Assembly: GCA_963691655.1 (NCBI GenBank)
Contig: OY829327.1
Location: forward strand, 67,592,079 to 67,656,078
Source: Toxonevra muliebris
Taxonomy: Eukaryota; Arthropoda; Insecta; Diptera; Pallopteridae
DNA length: 64,000 nucleotides
Reading direction: 5' to 3'
Below, piece after piece: positions 35,101 through 48,465 of this stretch. The translations under genes and the position numbers were made by a program. Position 1 is the first letter of the stretch. The number at the start of each line of letters is the position of its first letter. The notes under the pieces are model-generated. The model was not told the DNA's origin, did no database searches, and was given only the letters and a program-made list of their open reading frames with translations.

Positions 35101-36201
35101 CAGTGCTGCCGAAGGTACTCCGATCGGAGTATTCGTACTCCGCTCAAATTTCAATTCTCCTGTCCTCCCCAATCGGAAAAATCCTCTTATTTCATATTCT
35201 TCAATTTTTGGGTTGTATTCTTGAATTTTTAGTTGTAAACGTAAATCAAACTAAATGTGTTCTGTTGGGTTATTTTAGTTTCTGTCTGCGAAATATTTGT
35301 TACTATAACTAGCTCTACTTTATTTATCGCTGGATTGCTGTCAAAATTCAAAACTTCATGCTCCATTTCCAGAAGCTTCTGCTTGTCTTTGTGTAATGCT
35401 TGGAATTTTTGACAATTGAAATCAATAGTAAAAAAACCGCGTAAAAGTAAGTTTGCATATTTAATAAATATCAATAAATTAGTAATGAATTTATATATAT
35501 ATTAGATTTGGAACTGGAAAAATTTTGGTGTGAAATTTTTCATTTAAAGAATGCTGCAAAAAAAAAAAATGCTTTCAAAACTGGAAAAATTTATTGGGGC
35601 ATCTTTAAGTTTTCCACATAGCAGTGCAGCGGGAAATAGAATGTTTTCTCAATTGAATCTAATAAAAGACAAAAAACGAAATTGCTTGCTGAATGCAACT
35701 GTTAATGCAGTAATGGTTGGTAAGAAAAGCTACAAAAAAAAAAAAAAAAATGATGCCTTCAACTTGGTATCTTCGATTAAGCTGGTTCAAAATACCATAA
35801 ATAACATTCGACTTTTTTACCCGGTTTTGTGGAGAAGGAAGACAAGTTCATTGTAGTTTTTTAATCATTATTGCTTTTTTTTTACTATTATTTATTAATA
35901 TTACTAATAATATTTTTATTATTATTTACTGATACTACCGTTTGTTTCCAAAGAAGGAATATTTGGTTTTTATATGAATTTATTTTATTTTCATAAATTT
36001 TTTAGCTTTAAGTATGACTGAAGTTGTAACAAAAAAGCTATGAATAAAAAATTGTATTTCTATACAATAATGCAACTGTTTGCAATTATCTAAGTAATAC
36101 TTATTTGAAAACTTGTGAGAAAAATTCGTCCCCTGTAAAGCAAAATCCTCCGCTTGCAAGGAAAAATTCCTCCCCTTAAACTTTTCAAAACGACAGCACT
36201 G
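35101..36201 (+). mobile_element. Deleted hAT element, 1.1 kb
   Basis: The left end begins CAGTGCTGCCGAAGGTACTC. The right end complemented begins CAGTGCTGTCGTTTTG. Flanks TTACTCAG (35093-35100) and TTGCTCAG (36202-36209) match at 7 of 8 positions, as expected for an old hAT target duplication. Only the C-terminal transposase fragment remains inside. Confidence 0.72.
35551..35856 (+). pseudogene. hAT transposase C-terminal fragment
   Basis: A 101-codon frame contains SLSFPHSSAAGNRMFSQLNL followed by KDKKRNCLL. It corresponds to the hAT dimerisation segment, in which relatives have SSACVERIFSQ...K.K.RN.L. The catalytic Glu expected before RxFS is replaced (GNRMFS), so even this piece would be inactive. 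It is probably an unrelated hAT lineage from the element at 27.3 kb. Confidence 0.65.
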
Positions 36202-36939
36202 TTGCTCAGCAGAACTTGAGTGATTGCTCAGCAAAAACTTATGCAAAAAAAATGTGTCGCAGAGTGTTATTGAAGAGCATTTACCATGAACTAGTTGCAA
36301 GAAATTGATTCATTCTGGATTTCCTTTTTTATGAAGCTTTCAACTCAAAACTTGAGAAGAAACCATCTTAAATCAAAGAAGAAAAAAAGGTTTTAATTAA
36401 TCTGGCGGGTGAGTTAAACGTCGGCTGTTGAAACTTAAAAAATTATAAATTTTTAATAAATGTGCTAATCGAAAATTCACTTCATTCTTCAGTATATTTA
36501 ATATTAAATATTGGGGACGATTTCAGCTTGACCGATTGAACGGTTCTTGAGAAAACATGTTTAGAGAAAAATGCATTAAAAATTTCAAAATGTTTCAAAA
36601 ATTTTATTGCTTAATTAATTTATTTTTTTTTTAATTTTTAAGTTGTTATTCTACATTAACCCTCCTATAAACGATAAGGTTCCTAGAACCTATGCAATTT
36701 TCAACCCAGCGGAATTTCAATACAGTTAGACCGAACAGCCTCAGTCTACTTGACGTAAATGCGATGTTTAGAAGCGATTAAAATCGGCTTCGACACGATT
36801 CTGTGAAATTTTCCATCATAATCGTCCAGTTGAAGTCATTGTGGAAAAATGTTTTTATTTGGAGTGAAACTGCTAGTAACTTTCTTTTAAAAATAGTTGT
36901 AGTGTTAAAATACAATAATTAAAATAAAAAAAATATGAG
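36202..36939. other. No gene seen
   Basis: AT-rich sequence between the hAT copy and the reverse transcriptase piece. ATTAACCCTCCTATAAACGA at 36655 looks like a piggyBac-type left end without a partner. The sequence may include eroded parts of the non-LTR element. Confidence 0.35.
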
Positions 36940-37392
36940 CGGAAGTTTACTCTTCCTATTGAATAGTACTAGCGTTGTCTTAGATGGATTTATGTTTAAA
37001 TCTAAGCTCTTTGTCTGGTTCTATCCCCTTTGAGTTATGCCGCATAGTGTATTCTCGTATTTTCCCATTGTCAAAATGACAATTGGAGTCTTTGAGTCTT
37101 ATTTGGTCACCGCTGTCCTCGCCCTGAGCGTTGAGCTTATCCAGCGGGACAGCGTTGATTCTGCATTTTTCATATTCTGAGCCCTGTTAATATCCAAATG
37201 AGAGGTATTGTCAAAAGTTCCTTCCATGTTCAGAAATACGCATATAGCTGCTTCTTTGATATCAAGAGTGCCTTGGCTGAAATTGGTCAATTGATTATGG
37301 GATATCCCAGGATAAATTAATGGTACGGTACTATTATTTGTCAATGAATTTCTGTGATGAAATATGGTTTGGCTAGTTAGTGGATGTGACAA
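36940..37392 (-). pseudogene. Reverse transcriptase fragment of an RNase H-bearing non-LTR element
   Basis: The minus-strand open frame 37392-37099 contains KEAAICVFLNMEGTFDNTSH, which corresponds to the reverse transcriptase block with FLDIEGAFDN. Here the catalytic Asp of that block is Asn. It is followed by a WISSTLRARTAV stretch. After a gap and frame change, minus 37015-36945 gives LDLNINPSKTTLVLFNRKSK, the later block usually read as GL.VNP.KT..V.FTRK. The active-site YADD region is missing. Together with the RNase H piece at 34263-34800 it marks one decayed element in the same orientation. Confidence 0.7.
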
Positions 37393-37530
37393 CTCCCATA
37401 CAACTCTGATTTTTATTTAATGCTGTATGTTTCCTAAATTATTTGAGGTAACATACGGTACCCTATTAGACAAGTGGGAGTGTAAATGATATGGATGGCA
37501 AGGCCACGCTTATATGGTTTTTCCTTTTTC
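37300..37530. repeat. Helitron-derived fragment
   Basis: Contains TGGTACGGTACTATTA and ACAACTCCCATACAACTCTG, matching internal blocks of the Helitron at 16.7-17.9 kb. It overlaps the start of the reverse transcriptase fragment, so the exact junction is unclear. Confidence 0.35.
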
Positions 37531-40500
37531 ATATGCTTTTTTTGTTATCTACATATACATTTATTAGTGTAACTACAATTTTATTCCAGAAGATCCAGAA
37601 GTGCTACACTATATATCAATTTAAAGAGCTTGACGAGTAGGTTAGCCAAAAATTATCAGATTTAAAATCGGTTAAGCCAATTACAAAATATTAACGTCGG
37701 AAGTTCTTTAAAATTCACTCATTGAACAAAGCATTGCATTCATCGTTGTAAAAATCATTGCTTAAGCGGGAGTAAATGACAAATGAGAGATAAGAGAAGA
37801 CATGAGTAACGGTATTTCTCAGAATTATTTAACGATTTATTTGCATACACAAATAACAAAACAAACACCAACGAGTAGTTTGGTTCTCTTATGATATTTT
37901 TTTTCATAAAGAGATTTCTTGAACAACAAAAATAGCCCCAGTTACTGGGGTTTTACCGACTAGTAATTTTCATGTTATCGAAACTTTGCTAGAGCTGCTA
38001 CGAGATCCCGAATACTTAAAAGAATTTAAAAATTATGGGTAAGTTTTTCAAAAATTTTCCAAATAAATAGTTACGTTCCTGATTTCTACAAGACAAATTT
38101 TATGAAATCACTTATATACCTTCGAAATCGACAGTAATCCATATTCTATTAAAGTTATACAAACACATTTATACATTAATCGAGTCGGTCTCTTTAAGCA
38201 TTTGTTCATCAAACTGTTACTTTGTCAAAGGGAACCACAACATTCTTTGCAGCAAATATTGTATCATTCTAAGTAAAACAGTGCGTATGAGTGACATTTA
38301 ATAGCAAAAGCTTAGTGAAGAGAATTATGATAGAAATCTATACGTCAGTCCTAATAGTTGTAAATGATAAAATAATAACATTAAAAAAAGGACATATTCC
38401 CCCTAAAAGTTTTTTAGAAATTCGAAAAATAGAAAAGGGTCAACAGTGCGTATGAATAATACTTATTTGAAGTTTGATACTTTCTTTAAGTTACATAAGT
38501 AAATTTGAATGCTAAGTATAATTTTTCGATGAAACTCGCATATGTTTCTTATGCATTTTAAATGTAAAAACAACTAAAATATAAGAAAATGTTCACAGTT
38601 AAAAATTTAATTTCTCGTCCTATTTTATTATTTAAGTGAACCTTAACCGCAAATGTTTTCAACCCCACGCGTGACCTTTTCACCGCATACATACCAATGC
38701 TCATACATAAAAGATTTTATTTATTTAACAATATTTAACCACCACATTTTATATTTTCAAATATTTCTAATTTCTTTTCTCGAAGACTTACATAACAGAG
38801 TAAGAAAGAAACAAAAAACGCACAAGTATCATTTATCATAGGATCTTTGAATGTGTGTATATGTAAGTATGTATTATTTTTTGTGTGCCCTTTTTTTAAT
38901 TTCTTCCTTGTATTAAACTTTAAATGGGTATAGTCGTTAAATGTTAGCACGAATACCAAAACAAAATTATGCTGGCTTTTCTTCTTCTCCTGCTTTTTGT
39001 TCTTTTTAGCGTCTTGCTGCCTTCTGTTTTCTGTAGCAAACAAAAACAAAAAAAAAAAACAAAAAAACAAAAATAAAAATGGAAAGAGTGTGGATATAAA
39101 CATTTAATGATCTTTTAAGTGGTATCGGCATTAACACGAAGCAATATAAATAAAAGTTAAAAAGTTCATAGGTATGTACACGAAATATAAAAAAGTTTAA
39201 TATTTAATTTTTAAAGCATTTACATCATGTTTTTTGTATTTTATATATGTATGTAGTGCATACATAAATAATGAAAAATTTTGTAATTACTTTTTGTGTT
39301 TACAATTTCTGCGAAATTACTTAGGTTGATGTAATTTTTGTACTTTGATGATAATGAAATTTTTATTATGTGTGTGGGTTTTTTTTCTTAAGGTTAAGCA
39401 GATAAATATTATGGCAGCACCTAGCATAAAAAGCACTTATTAATTACTTCGTAAATGGAAAGTAATTTTTAATGGAATATAATGAAATGATGTTATTTTT
39501 CGGACTATTTATTTTTATTTTGTTATTATTCAACAAAGAGATAGACATAAGAGAGAATCTAATTTTTTCATTGTGGAGTTGAATGGGAAATAACTGAGAG
39601 TTTTATCGAATGTTTGGCATGATTGACTTGAAAGTCCCTTGTTTTTAAGTATACTTATTTTGTGCAATATTAGGCTTTAGGGGTTTACATGGATTTGAAA
39701 ATTTCAAAATATCAAGTTTTTTATTGTCTTATGTCTATTCTCCCAAACTTTTAAGTCAATTAAGTCTAGGAGATAAAGTCTTTTAAAAAACACATGTTCG
39801 CCCTGTTATTTCAACTGAAAACTTTAATCGCTTTTTCTCAAAACTCTATTTTTGAAGTCGGTTGATTTCTCAAAAAATATTGAACCGATCTGGTTCAAAC
39901 TTTGCACACTTCTTCAAGATAAAATTGACTTGAGCGGAGAATTTTTGTAATTACAACTAATTTTACAAGGAAATACGTTGTGCAAATTATACAAAAAATA
40001 GTATATTTTTGTACACAACTTTACCAAAAATTCAGATATTAATTTTTTATTGTTTTCTTGGCCCAAGCACGAGCTATACGTACCTACCAACAGAAATAAT
40101 TTGTTTTGTTTTTAATTTCAGATCATGAGTAATGCTAGCAACGCCAAAGGAACTTTATTCTGAGGGGTCACAGGAAATGAGGTATCTATGGCTGAATTTG
40201 AAAAGTTGAAAATTAAAGAATATATTTTTTTTTTATTCTTTAAAAACCATATAACCCTTTAAGGGACGTACATCTATTTTTTATTTTATTAATGGTAAAT
40301 TTATGTAAAGAAATTGTTGAAATTATTCAGGAACTCAAGATATCACTGGGATATAGAAGGAAGTTTAGCGCCACAGAACCGATCAGACAACTGCGACTGC
40401 TACTTGCGACTTTAATGATCGACTACTTCAACATGACTTTCTGAATTTCCCCCTTTCAAGCGATCACCGGTCTTTACATGAGTCCTTATTTTATCTATGA

Positions 40501-41014
40501 GCCCTTTTCTTTACATTACAGGAAACTATTTAGAATTATTTTTATTATTATTAATGTTATTCATACTCACTGTTTCCGGAAGAAAGGAAATGTTAAGGAC
40601 AGAGATAAAAAAAAGTTTCCAAATAGAAAAAATCTTTACATTTAAGAATTTTTTTTTTTTCATGAACTGTTTAATATCTCTGTTCAGTGAAGATATTTGG
40701 AATCAAATCTGTAATTCTTGGTTATGATTTCAAATATTAGTAGCTTATATAGGATATTGAAGGATTAAGAACTATCACTAAGATCACTGATGAATAAAAT
40801 ATTATTTTATATTATATTTTATTTTAATAATAATAATTTAATACAAATATTAAAATGGGGTCGGACATTTGAATCAATTCTGATTAGCCGCCATGCTGGG
40901 CATGCCAATAGGACGCACGTTACAGTGCAACTGGTTATTAAATACATTCAGAGTACATTAAATCTACAATTTCAACACCAGCTTATAAATGTCTTACTTT
41001 TAGAAAGCATGATT
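37531..41014. other. No gene seen
   Basis: AT-rich non-coding sequence. The part at 39640-40260 looks repeat-derived (text like TATTGAACCGATCTGGTTCA and a CCCTTTAAGGGACGTAC stretch), but its ends could not be set. ORFs at 38653-39103 and 40497-41059 have no motif and include poly-K/F runs. Confidence 0.4.
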
Positions 41015-42360
41015 TTTAGATTGAATTTTGTACTGAATTTTAGTCTGATATTGGTTTAACTTTTCCGTTTTAGCCCTTTTTGATCTGAATTCTGGTTTGA
41101 TTGTAAGTCAGAATTTTGTTTTATTTTAGGCTTGAATTTTAATCTGGTTGGTTTGAGTTTTAATCCATGTTTAGTCCAAATTTTAATTTCCTTTCCAGAG
41201 TTTGCAAACCAAAGTTTGATCTGATTTCTGGTCTAAATTTAGGTTTGCTTTTAATTTTGCGTCTTTTTAGCCTTAGTTTTAATCTAACTCCTAGTTTGAG
41301 TTGTGGTTAATATTTTCGTCTGAATTGACTTGATTTTGATACTATTTTGGTCTAAATTTCGGTCCGAAATCGGCCTGAATTTTGTTTTAAAATTTGCTTG
41401 AACTCCTCGGAAATTTTGGTCTAGTTTTTATTTAATTTAAGTTAAAATTTTTTGATGTAAATATTTATCAGATATTCCAACCAGTTATTGGTCTGAGCTT
41501 TGGGTTACTTTCGTTCGGTATTTAGTGTCCTTTGGCCTAAAGTGTTGTCTAACCATTGGTCTGAGTTGTTGGGTTTTTAGTCTGAGTTTCGACCTGAATT
41601 TGATCTCATTTTGGTCGATTTTTGTTGGAATTTAGGCCCAATTCGTGGTTTGAACATGTTTTTTTTCACCGGTTGTTGCCTGGTACCCGAAAGCGTTGAA
41701 ATTTACAACGTATTGGTTTTTTGGTCAAATTAAGATATATTTACATTTTAAGTAATGTATAACAGACTTAAAGAACGTATTTAATTTTTCATAAAAATGA
41801 AGTGCTTGATTATAAAGTTGTGAGATGGTAAACTCATCACCAGGCCGATATTAATAGTGATATCGATGCTAAGTGTGATATGAATATATATTTTAAAAAT
41901 TCGCTTAAAGTACTATCCAAATCAACTGTTTTCTTAATTTAATTTTTTTCGGGTTCTTCTTTCGACCACAAATGACCCAAAAATAGAGATGTATCAAATT
42001 GTTTTCTCAAAATAGATCATTTAAGAATATAAATCCATCAGAAAAGTCATAATCAAGATTTTTATCTGAGTTAGCTCTCATTTTGTTATAGATTTTTGAT
42101 CTGCATTTGGTTCTTTTTTTGGTTTGAACTTCGATCTGAAAAATTTGTTCGAAATTTTCGCCTAAATTTCTATCCGATTTTGGTTTGAATTTGGGTCTCA
42201 GTTTTGTCCCTGTTATCTTTTAATTTTTAAACTGTATTTGATAAAATTTTTGTACTAGTTTTTGGTCTAGGTCTGGGTTTTGGTCGATAGTGAGTCTGAT
42301 ATTTATCTTTTAATTTAGTAAAATTAGCTCCCCCAAACCCAAATCCTAGTACCGCCACTG
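41015..42360. mobile_element. hAT-like element with GGTCTG minisatellite, second copy
   Basis: Degenerate GGTCTGAATTTT-type array, collinear in part with 1-99 and 1291-2099. A segment at 41272-41390 matches positions 1-97. The right terminus AATCCTAGTACCGCCACTG ends at 42360. A stretch at 41655-42060 lacks the array and looks like a later insertion of unknown type. The left terminus was not recognised. Confidence 0.5.
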
Positions 42361-45300
42361 GTGATGACTACACATATTAGTTCTTTAAGCCTGCCAGTCA
42401 TTATTTAATAATTTTTTTTAGTTTGCTCATCACTTTTGTTTTTTAAAAATATTTTTGGGTTGGCCATAACTTTTATTTTATACTAAATATTTTTTTATTT
42501 ACCTTATTTATTTATTTCGTATTCAAACCTCGTGCGTTAAGAATAAGTCTTATAAAGATGCACTAGTCACGAACATTAGAATTAACAATGGTTGAAATTA
42601 ACAAAAGCTTAAAGTAGACGAACATAGATAATACATAAATATAAACTTAATTGCTAAACAATTGTTGTTAAAAAATGAAAAAAAAAGGTAAAAGAATAAT
42701 TATTTAAGATAAAAAAAAACAATTTAAATTAAAAAAAAAAAATTTTTTTGTTCCCTATTACAGTTTTTGGGTAATTTAAAAATTTTTGTTATGCAATAAA
42801 AGTTATGTGCAACTTAAAAATTATTTGTCTGCAGGCACCCACAGTAGAAATGAAACTTTGTTGTTTATTTGAAAATTATTAGAAAACATTTATAACAAAT
42901 TCTGCTTAAGTTCTGGCAGTCTTCTTCTCTCTATTTTGTTGTTACTCTTTTTCTGGTGGTACTTTCTACACTTATCGGCACAAAAAGAACGTAGTACACG
43001 TATGTAATACATGAAAGTTCAGGTATATATAATCAAGTAGAGACATCTAGGTCTGCTCTTTTACTAAAGTACATGAGATAAAACTACGAGATGTCGACTC
43101 TTTGGTTGATTGTATGTATCCGACTAACAACTGCATAACTTCGTTTCTCACTCGTTTCGTATGAGTGCAACAAAAACTCGATTTTCCACGTGACCGTTAT
43201 TCTTGAAGCTTTTGCACTCATCCTATTTAAATTTTCTGAAGCTTTTTTTCTGTAGATACTCTATTCATTTATCGGCACAAACACGACGGAAAGCAGCTAT
43301 ATGGAATCAAGTTCTCACTAAAGCACATGAGATAAAACTGCGAGAAGAGTGCTAAAGAAGTTTCACTTTAAAAAAAAATAATTTGCGCATAACTGTCAAT
43401 TTTCCATGAAAAAGGTTGCAAAAGATTAATCCCTGGTTGTAGTTTATTTGATGCAAATAAAAGTTATTGGAATATATCTTTAAAATCTGACTTTAATATG
43501 AATTTTGATCGAATCCAAAGATAATACCCTGGAGAATAAAATAAATATTTATGGTATTCCTATATAGGTAGAGAATAAAGATTACAGTGTCACTTTAAGC
43601 TATTTCATGCGCCAATTACTGAGTTACTACTCAATTGAGACATTTCGCTTACAATTTTCTTCCCTGAATCTTTTGATTTTAAATGTCACTCATACGCACT
43701 GTTATTCTCAATGCCAATTTTATTATAAAGCATTGTGATTTTATTTTGCTGTGGTAAGAAAATTATTTCATAATATTTACGACACAAGAAAACTATCGCC
43801 ACATAATTTCCTTTATTAATCTAACGTAGTGTCCTTTATTAAGTGACGTAGTTTTAATATTTACAGTCTTCGTTTACTTGCTCACACACGGGCACACACA
43901 CCCACACACATACCTATGCATTTCTACATCATAGCAAATGTCAATATGAAGTTAAAGGACGCGGGAAAACTTTAATATTCTGATGGGGTATTATCATCGG
44001 CATCATCATCATCATCTTGTAAATGGCAATAATAAAAGAAGCAATGAACGAGTAAATCGCAAGAGCTTCATGCATGCCATTGGATGACGAAGCGGTAACG
44101 GAAACAGCCATAGCAAAGTGTGATGCTGTTTATTGCTTATTTCTTTTACGAATACCACAACATTTCGAATATGCAAACGCACACATATACATTTTACTTC
44201 TTCCAAAATAATAGACAATAATCAATAAATTTACTTACGAGCTTGTAATGTAATCTATTGAAATGCATTTCATAACTAGGATATGCAACAACAGCAGCAG
44301 CGTATCAAATACCTTCATGAAAAAAGCTGTCATGTAAGTCATTTTAGAGCATAGAACATACTGGAAAATCTCATTAAATATTTCACGTACTCTCATTATA
44401 TTCTGACTTTTCTACTTTTATTTTTCTGCTTTTTCTTTCAAAACCATCAGCTGAACCATAAGAGACCCTCATAAAGATTTTAATATCTTAATGCTTTGGT
44501 TCATGCGTTGGCTTTTACTGCTGTACTGCTGCACTTGTATGTAGTTGCTGTTACCGCTGCACGCTAATTTCACAACACTTCATTGGATCCTCTGTGGATA
44601 CCTTAACCATAAGGATTATGTGCTTGTATGTGTTTTCTCATTCTTCCTTTCGCATATAAAATTTCATTGGTTTTCGTGTTTCACACATAAAAAACCGAAA
44701 CGAAACAAAGCAGCACAAAAATAGAAAATCAAGCATAACACTAACACCTTCGTTAACTAGTTTCTATGTTTTAGCTGTTATGCTTTTCTATAGCATTAAC
44801 TTAAGCTCTATTGTCTTCAAGAGAAAAAAGAAAGAATTTTTATTTTTATGTTCAACTATTTCGGCACATTGTTATCGCTCGCTGCCAACATGTTATTTTA
44901 CTAATTAGCAGTTTGCTTTATTCATAGATTGTATGGGTTGATTACGAATACTTTGTATTTCACGATGCTACTTACTAACGTTGTTCTTGTTGATGATGTT
45001 TTTGATTCTATTGTGTTTGCTAGTAAATTTGATACATTTTTACCCGTACAGTTTTTTAGGTTTTGTTGTTTGTTCTCGTTTAATTTTAATCAGCAAATTA
45101 TCACGCAATATTGAAACCTTGCAAGCGTAGGTGAATGAATGAGTGAACGGATTGATGAACAAACAGATGGATGAATGGATACAAGTAGCATTTACCTGCA
45201 AGTAAAGAAAGATTATTTGAATAAGTAAATATTTTTCGAATCACCATTAATGTATGAAAGGTTAATCAAAAGGTTTTAGTTACAATTGAAATACAAATTT

Positions 45301-46884
45301 ATTGTTTGTATGAATATTTGTTATGCTTTACGAAGTCTAAGTATGTCTTTTTATAGAGCAGGCACTCTAACCAACGAAGTCTGGTAAAAATGTATATCTA
45401 AAAAAAAAAAATAACAAAAAAATAACAAATTATGTAAACTGTGATTTTTATTTTCTAAAATTAAATAACAAGAACGGAAAAAGCCTTACTTCTGCAAACA
45501 GTTAGCATTAATTCTTAGAACCCCAAGCTCTGACTTTTTTACTAAATAAATTTTAAATGTAATGTGCACCCGTATTTATTTTTAATATCCTTTATTAGAT
45601 TTATATCACACTTTTTGTATTTATGTATTTGATTATTTCAATACACCTAATCATCGTCACTGCACACTCACCGCCTGAAAGTCAACAACAAATTACATGT
45701 TTACTATATGGCAATATACCTCAAAGTTTGCTCATGCATTTACATTTCATAAAAATTGAAAACAAAAAACAAAAGCAAAAACAAAAATAACAACAACAAT
45801 GAAGAAAAAAAGAAAAAACATTCATTATCATGTCACGTCAATCGAAAACAATCTAATGACTGTACATGATATTTATCTTAAATAGAATGACAACTCAAGC
45901 GAAAAAGAGCTAAAAAAACACATGCTAAGAAAACAGTACAAAAAAAAAAGCAACGAAAAGAAAAAATGAAACAAAACAAAAATAATAACAAAAACAGAAA
46001 ATGGAAAAAACACAGCCACTTCGCCACCCTAAGAAAATAGAAAAGTGATGAAAATGTTTATATGCATATACATAAATGTATTAGTGCAAGTATGTGAGTA
46101 TGTGTGCGGGGTTAAATGAATGATTAAATCAACTGTGTTCACTATTCATAGACATACTACATGTACATTGTATATATGCACACATATGTATGTTTGTATG
46201 TATTTGTTTATATGATGAGTGCATCGACAAAAACAACGACAGCCACAAAATGCTGAAGACTTTATTATTTGCTAGCAAAATAGCAAAGACGCTTACTGTT
46301 ACAGAACGTGCGCATTACTTTGAATACTATAACTGTAATGTAGGGGAGAACAGATTATTTGAGACCAAAAAGTAATAAACAATCTAAGCTTTTTGAGATA
46401 TATTGAATTTTAAAATTTTGGAACTCTATTTCGGTTTTTGTGCTTAGGTTTTTATAATCATAAATGCAACAGCGTAAAACTGCTCGACCGGTATTCGAAG
46501 TTATCTGGAATCAGAAACTACTCCTCAGTGGATAGTTACAGGGTAGCCTAATTAAAATATCAAAACTCACAATGCAAAAACTATAGAAGTGCACTTCACA
46601 TGACAGTGCCATTGAAAATTCTCACATTGATAAAGCCAGCAGAAAGCTGTAAACAGAATCACACATAGATCACATCAACAAAAAATTTAAGAGTGGCAGT
46701 TCTCTCTCTACAATATGTATTCGTCAATTTTAGTTCAAAATTCTACAAATTTTACCCAAAAATTTTACCCATTTCACTTATTATCGCTTAATACGGCTGT
46801 TAGAACCCTTCAGATTCAAATCCGTGGTCAGGCAAGGCTGTCTGGTATCGCTAATCCTTTTCCCCTTGGTTATTGTTCATGTTT
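42361..46884. other. No gene seen; simple repeats and a diverged duplication
   Basis: Non-coding AT-rich sequence. A diverged direct duplication (TTATCGGCACAAA... and CATGAGATAAAACT.CGAGA) lies at about 42950-43095 and 43235-43350. CA-rich runs lie at 43885-43912, a CATCATCAT run at 44000-44015 and an AACAAAAACAAAA-rich stretch at 45755-46010. A 130-codon plus-strand frame at 46715-47107 is a shadow of a minus-strand retroelement fragment. Confidence 0.45.
45330..45382. mobile_element. 35-bp core between 9-bp direct repeats (copy 2)
   Basis: ACGAAGTCT at 45330-45338 repeats at 45374-45382 around a 35-bp core. The core's right part (TATAGAGCAGGCACTCTAAC) differs at only two positions from the core at 10307-10341, while the flanking repeats are unrelated. 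Confidence 0.45.
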
Positions 46885-47115
46885 TATATACTACTCGCGA
46901 AACACCGAGAGGCGCGTGACAGCGCCTTTAATTCTCTCCAGCTTTTTCCCATTTCACGTATGTCCTGCTCTAAAGATCACCTCCATGACATTCTGGGTCG
47001 ACCACGTCTTCAGTTGCCTTGAAGATTCCAATCTAGGGCATGTCGGGCGATGTCGGCAAGTGGTTTACGTAAAGTGTGCCCGAACAATCTCCATTTTCGT
47101 CGTTTGATTTCAGAG
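46885..47115 (-). pseudogene. RTE-clade retrotransposon C-terminal fragment
   Basis: Minus-strand frames give RRKWRLFGHTLRKPLADIAR, HALDWNLQGN, RRGRPRMSW and a following IREMGKSWRELKALSR block. From memory this is the conserved tail of RTE-type polymerase proteins (KWRWIGHTLRK...ALDWNPQGKR.RGRP..TW). One stop (after QGN) and frame changes are present. No upstream reverse transcriptase domain was seen at higher coordinates, so the copy is truncated or eroded. Confidence 0.7.
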
Positions 47116-48465
47116 AGAAGTTTTGTAATATGTATGAAATTATAAGTGTGTGTTTTATTGTATATTTTGCTTTAAGCCTAAAAGTATGCAACACATAATT
47201 TCTGTATTAAAATCGTTTGTGAAGTGTATTTACATATCAATGGAATAGTGCAAAATATGTTCTAATATTTGTGGAATATTATTATTATTTTAAAAGTTTA
47301 TACATATAATACAATTGTACATATAAAGTATTATGCAGTGGCACTGACTGCTATGGTCTTCGGCCAGATTTGTTGAATAATAAATAATAATAAGAATAAT
47401 TGTACTACAAAATTGAAAATGAAATGAACAACTAACTAACTAAAAAAAAAAGAAAAAAAATAGTGCAACATATCAATAATTGTGTTTATTTATTGTATTG
47501 TTTTATTGCATAGTTTATTTTAGCTTATATATTATTCTTTCCTAATTGAAATTGTAAAATAATATCAACATTAGGCGATGTAAACGTGCAAAAAGCAAAG
47601 AAAGTGCAACAATGCATAAAGTAAGTTATCACATCATGTAACGAGTGCACAAGGAACTCATTTTAGTTTTTTTTTACTTCTCTAAAGTTAAGAAATACAT
47701 GTGGTAAAAAATCTGTACTCAGTTCTGAATCACCCTGCATTTTGGGACTTAAACATGAGTTTTGAATAGTTTTCCAACTAGTTAGTTAAATCCTATTTGT
47801 AAGTTTTCTCTAAAGTTGTGCAAAATTTCTCTGCTCACCCCTAAATTTGTATGTGTTGATTAAACTTACGTATATTCTTTTCTACGCTTAAATGATTACA
47901 TTTGCGTGTATGCTTGAAATTTGTGGTAAAAATCTAAATGCATCACGTATTTCACATTATTGTTGTGTTTTTTTCCGCCCTTCTTTTTTATGTTTTCCTA
48001 CTGTCACTATAACTGGAACCTTCTTCTTTTTTATCTTTAATTGTTGATATAGTTAGCACGGAATTAACATGTAGTTTTTTCTTTTTCCAGTGAGATTGCG
48101 TGACTTGTAGCATACTGTATGATGGAAATATTCAGAACGAGACTTTTTATATAATTTATCATTCTTTAAAAAGAAAATCTAGGTAGTATTTTGTACTTTA
48201 TGTATACTAAATTATGAATGTGGAATTTTTTTTTAATTTCATAAATTAAAATATCTGACTGTTCATGTATGTAAGAAACTTTTTTTTTAAATAACAAACT
48301 TATTAATTGATTGATGTCATAAATTTTTCAATCTCGTTTCATATTTACAGCGTTAAGTTGACCGTCCTGTTAACGCCCCTGAACCGTTTTATTTCTCCGG
48401 AAGTTAGTCGATGAAGATTGTGTAAACTTGGATAAAGGCAAACAAAAGAGCAAAACAAAAAAAAA
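47116..48465. other. No gene seen
   Basis: AT-rich sequence with an AATAAT-type run near 47375-47400. No coding or repeat end was recognised. Confidence 0.45.

Noticed and set aside
46715..47107. 130-codon plus-strand ORF
   Set aside because: Opposite strand of a recognisable RTE C-terminal fragment; a shadow frame.
47330..47400. Possible RTE-type 3' tail with AATAAT repeats
   Set aside because: It lies on the wrong side of the minus-strand RTE coding fragment and matches no tail I can state with confidence.
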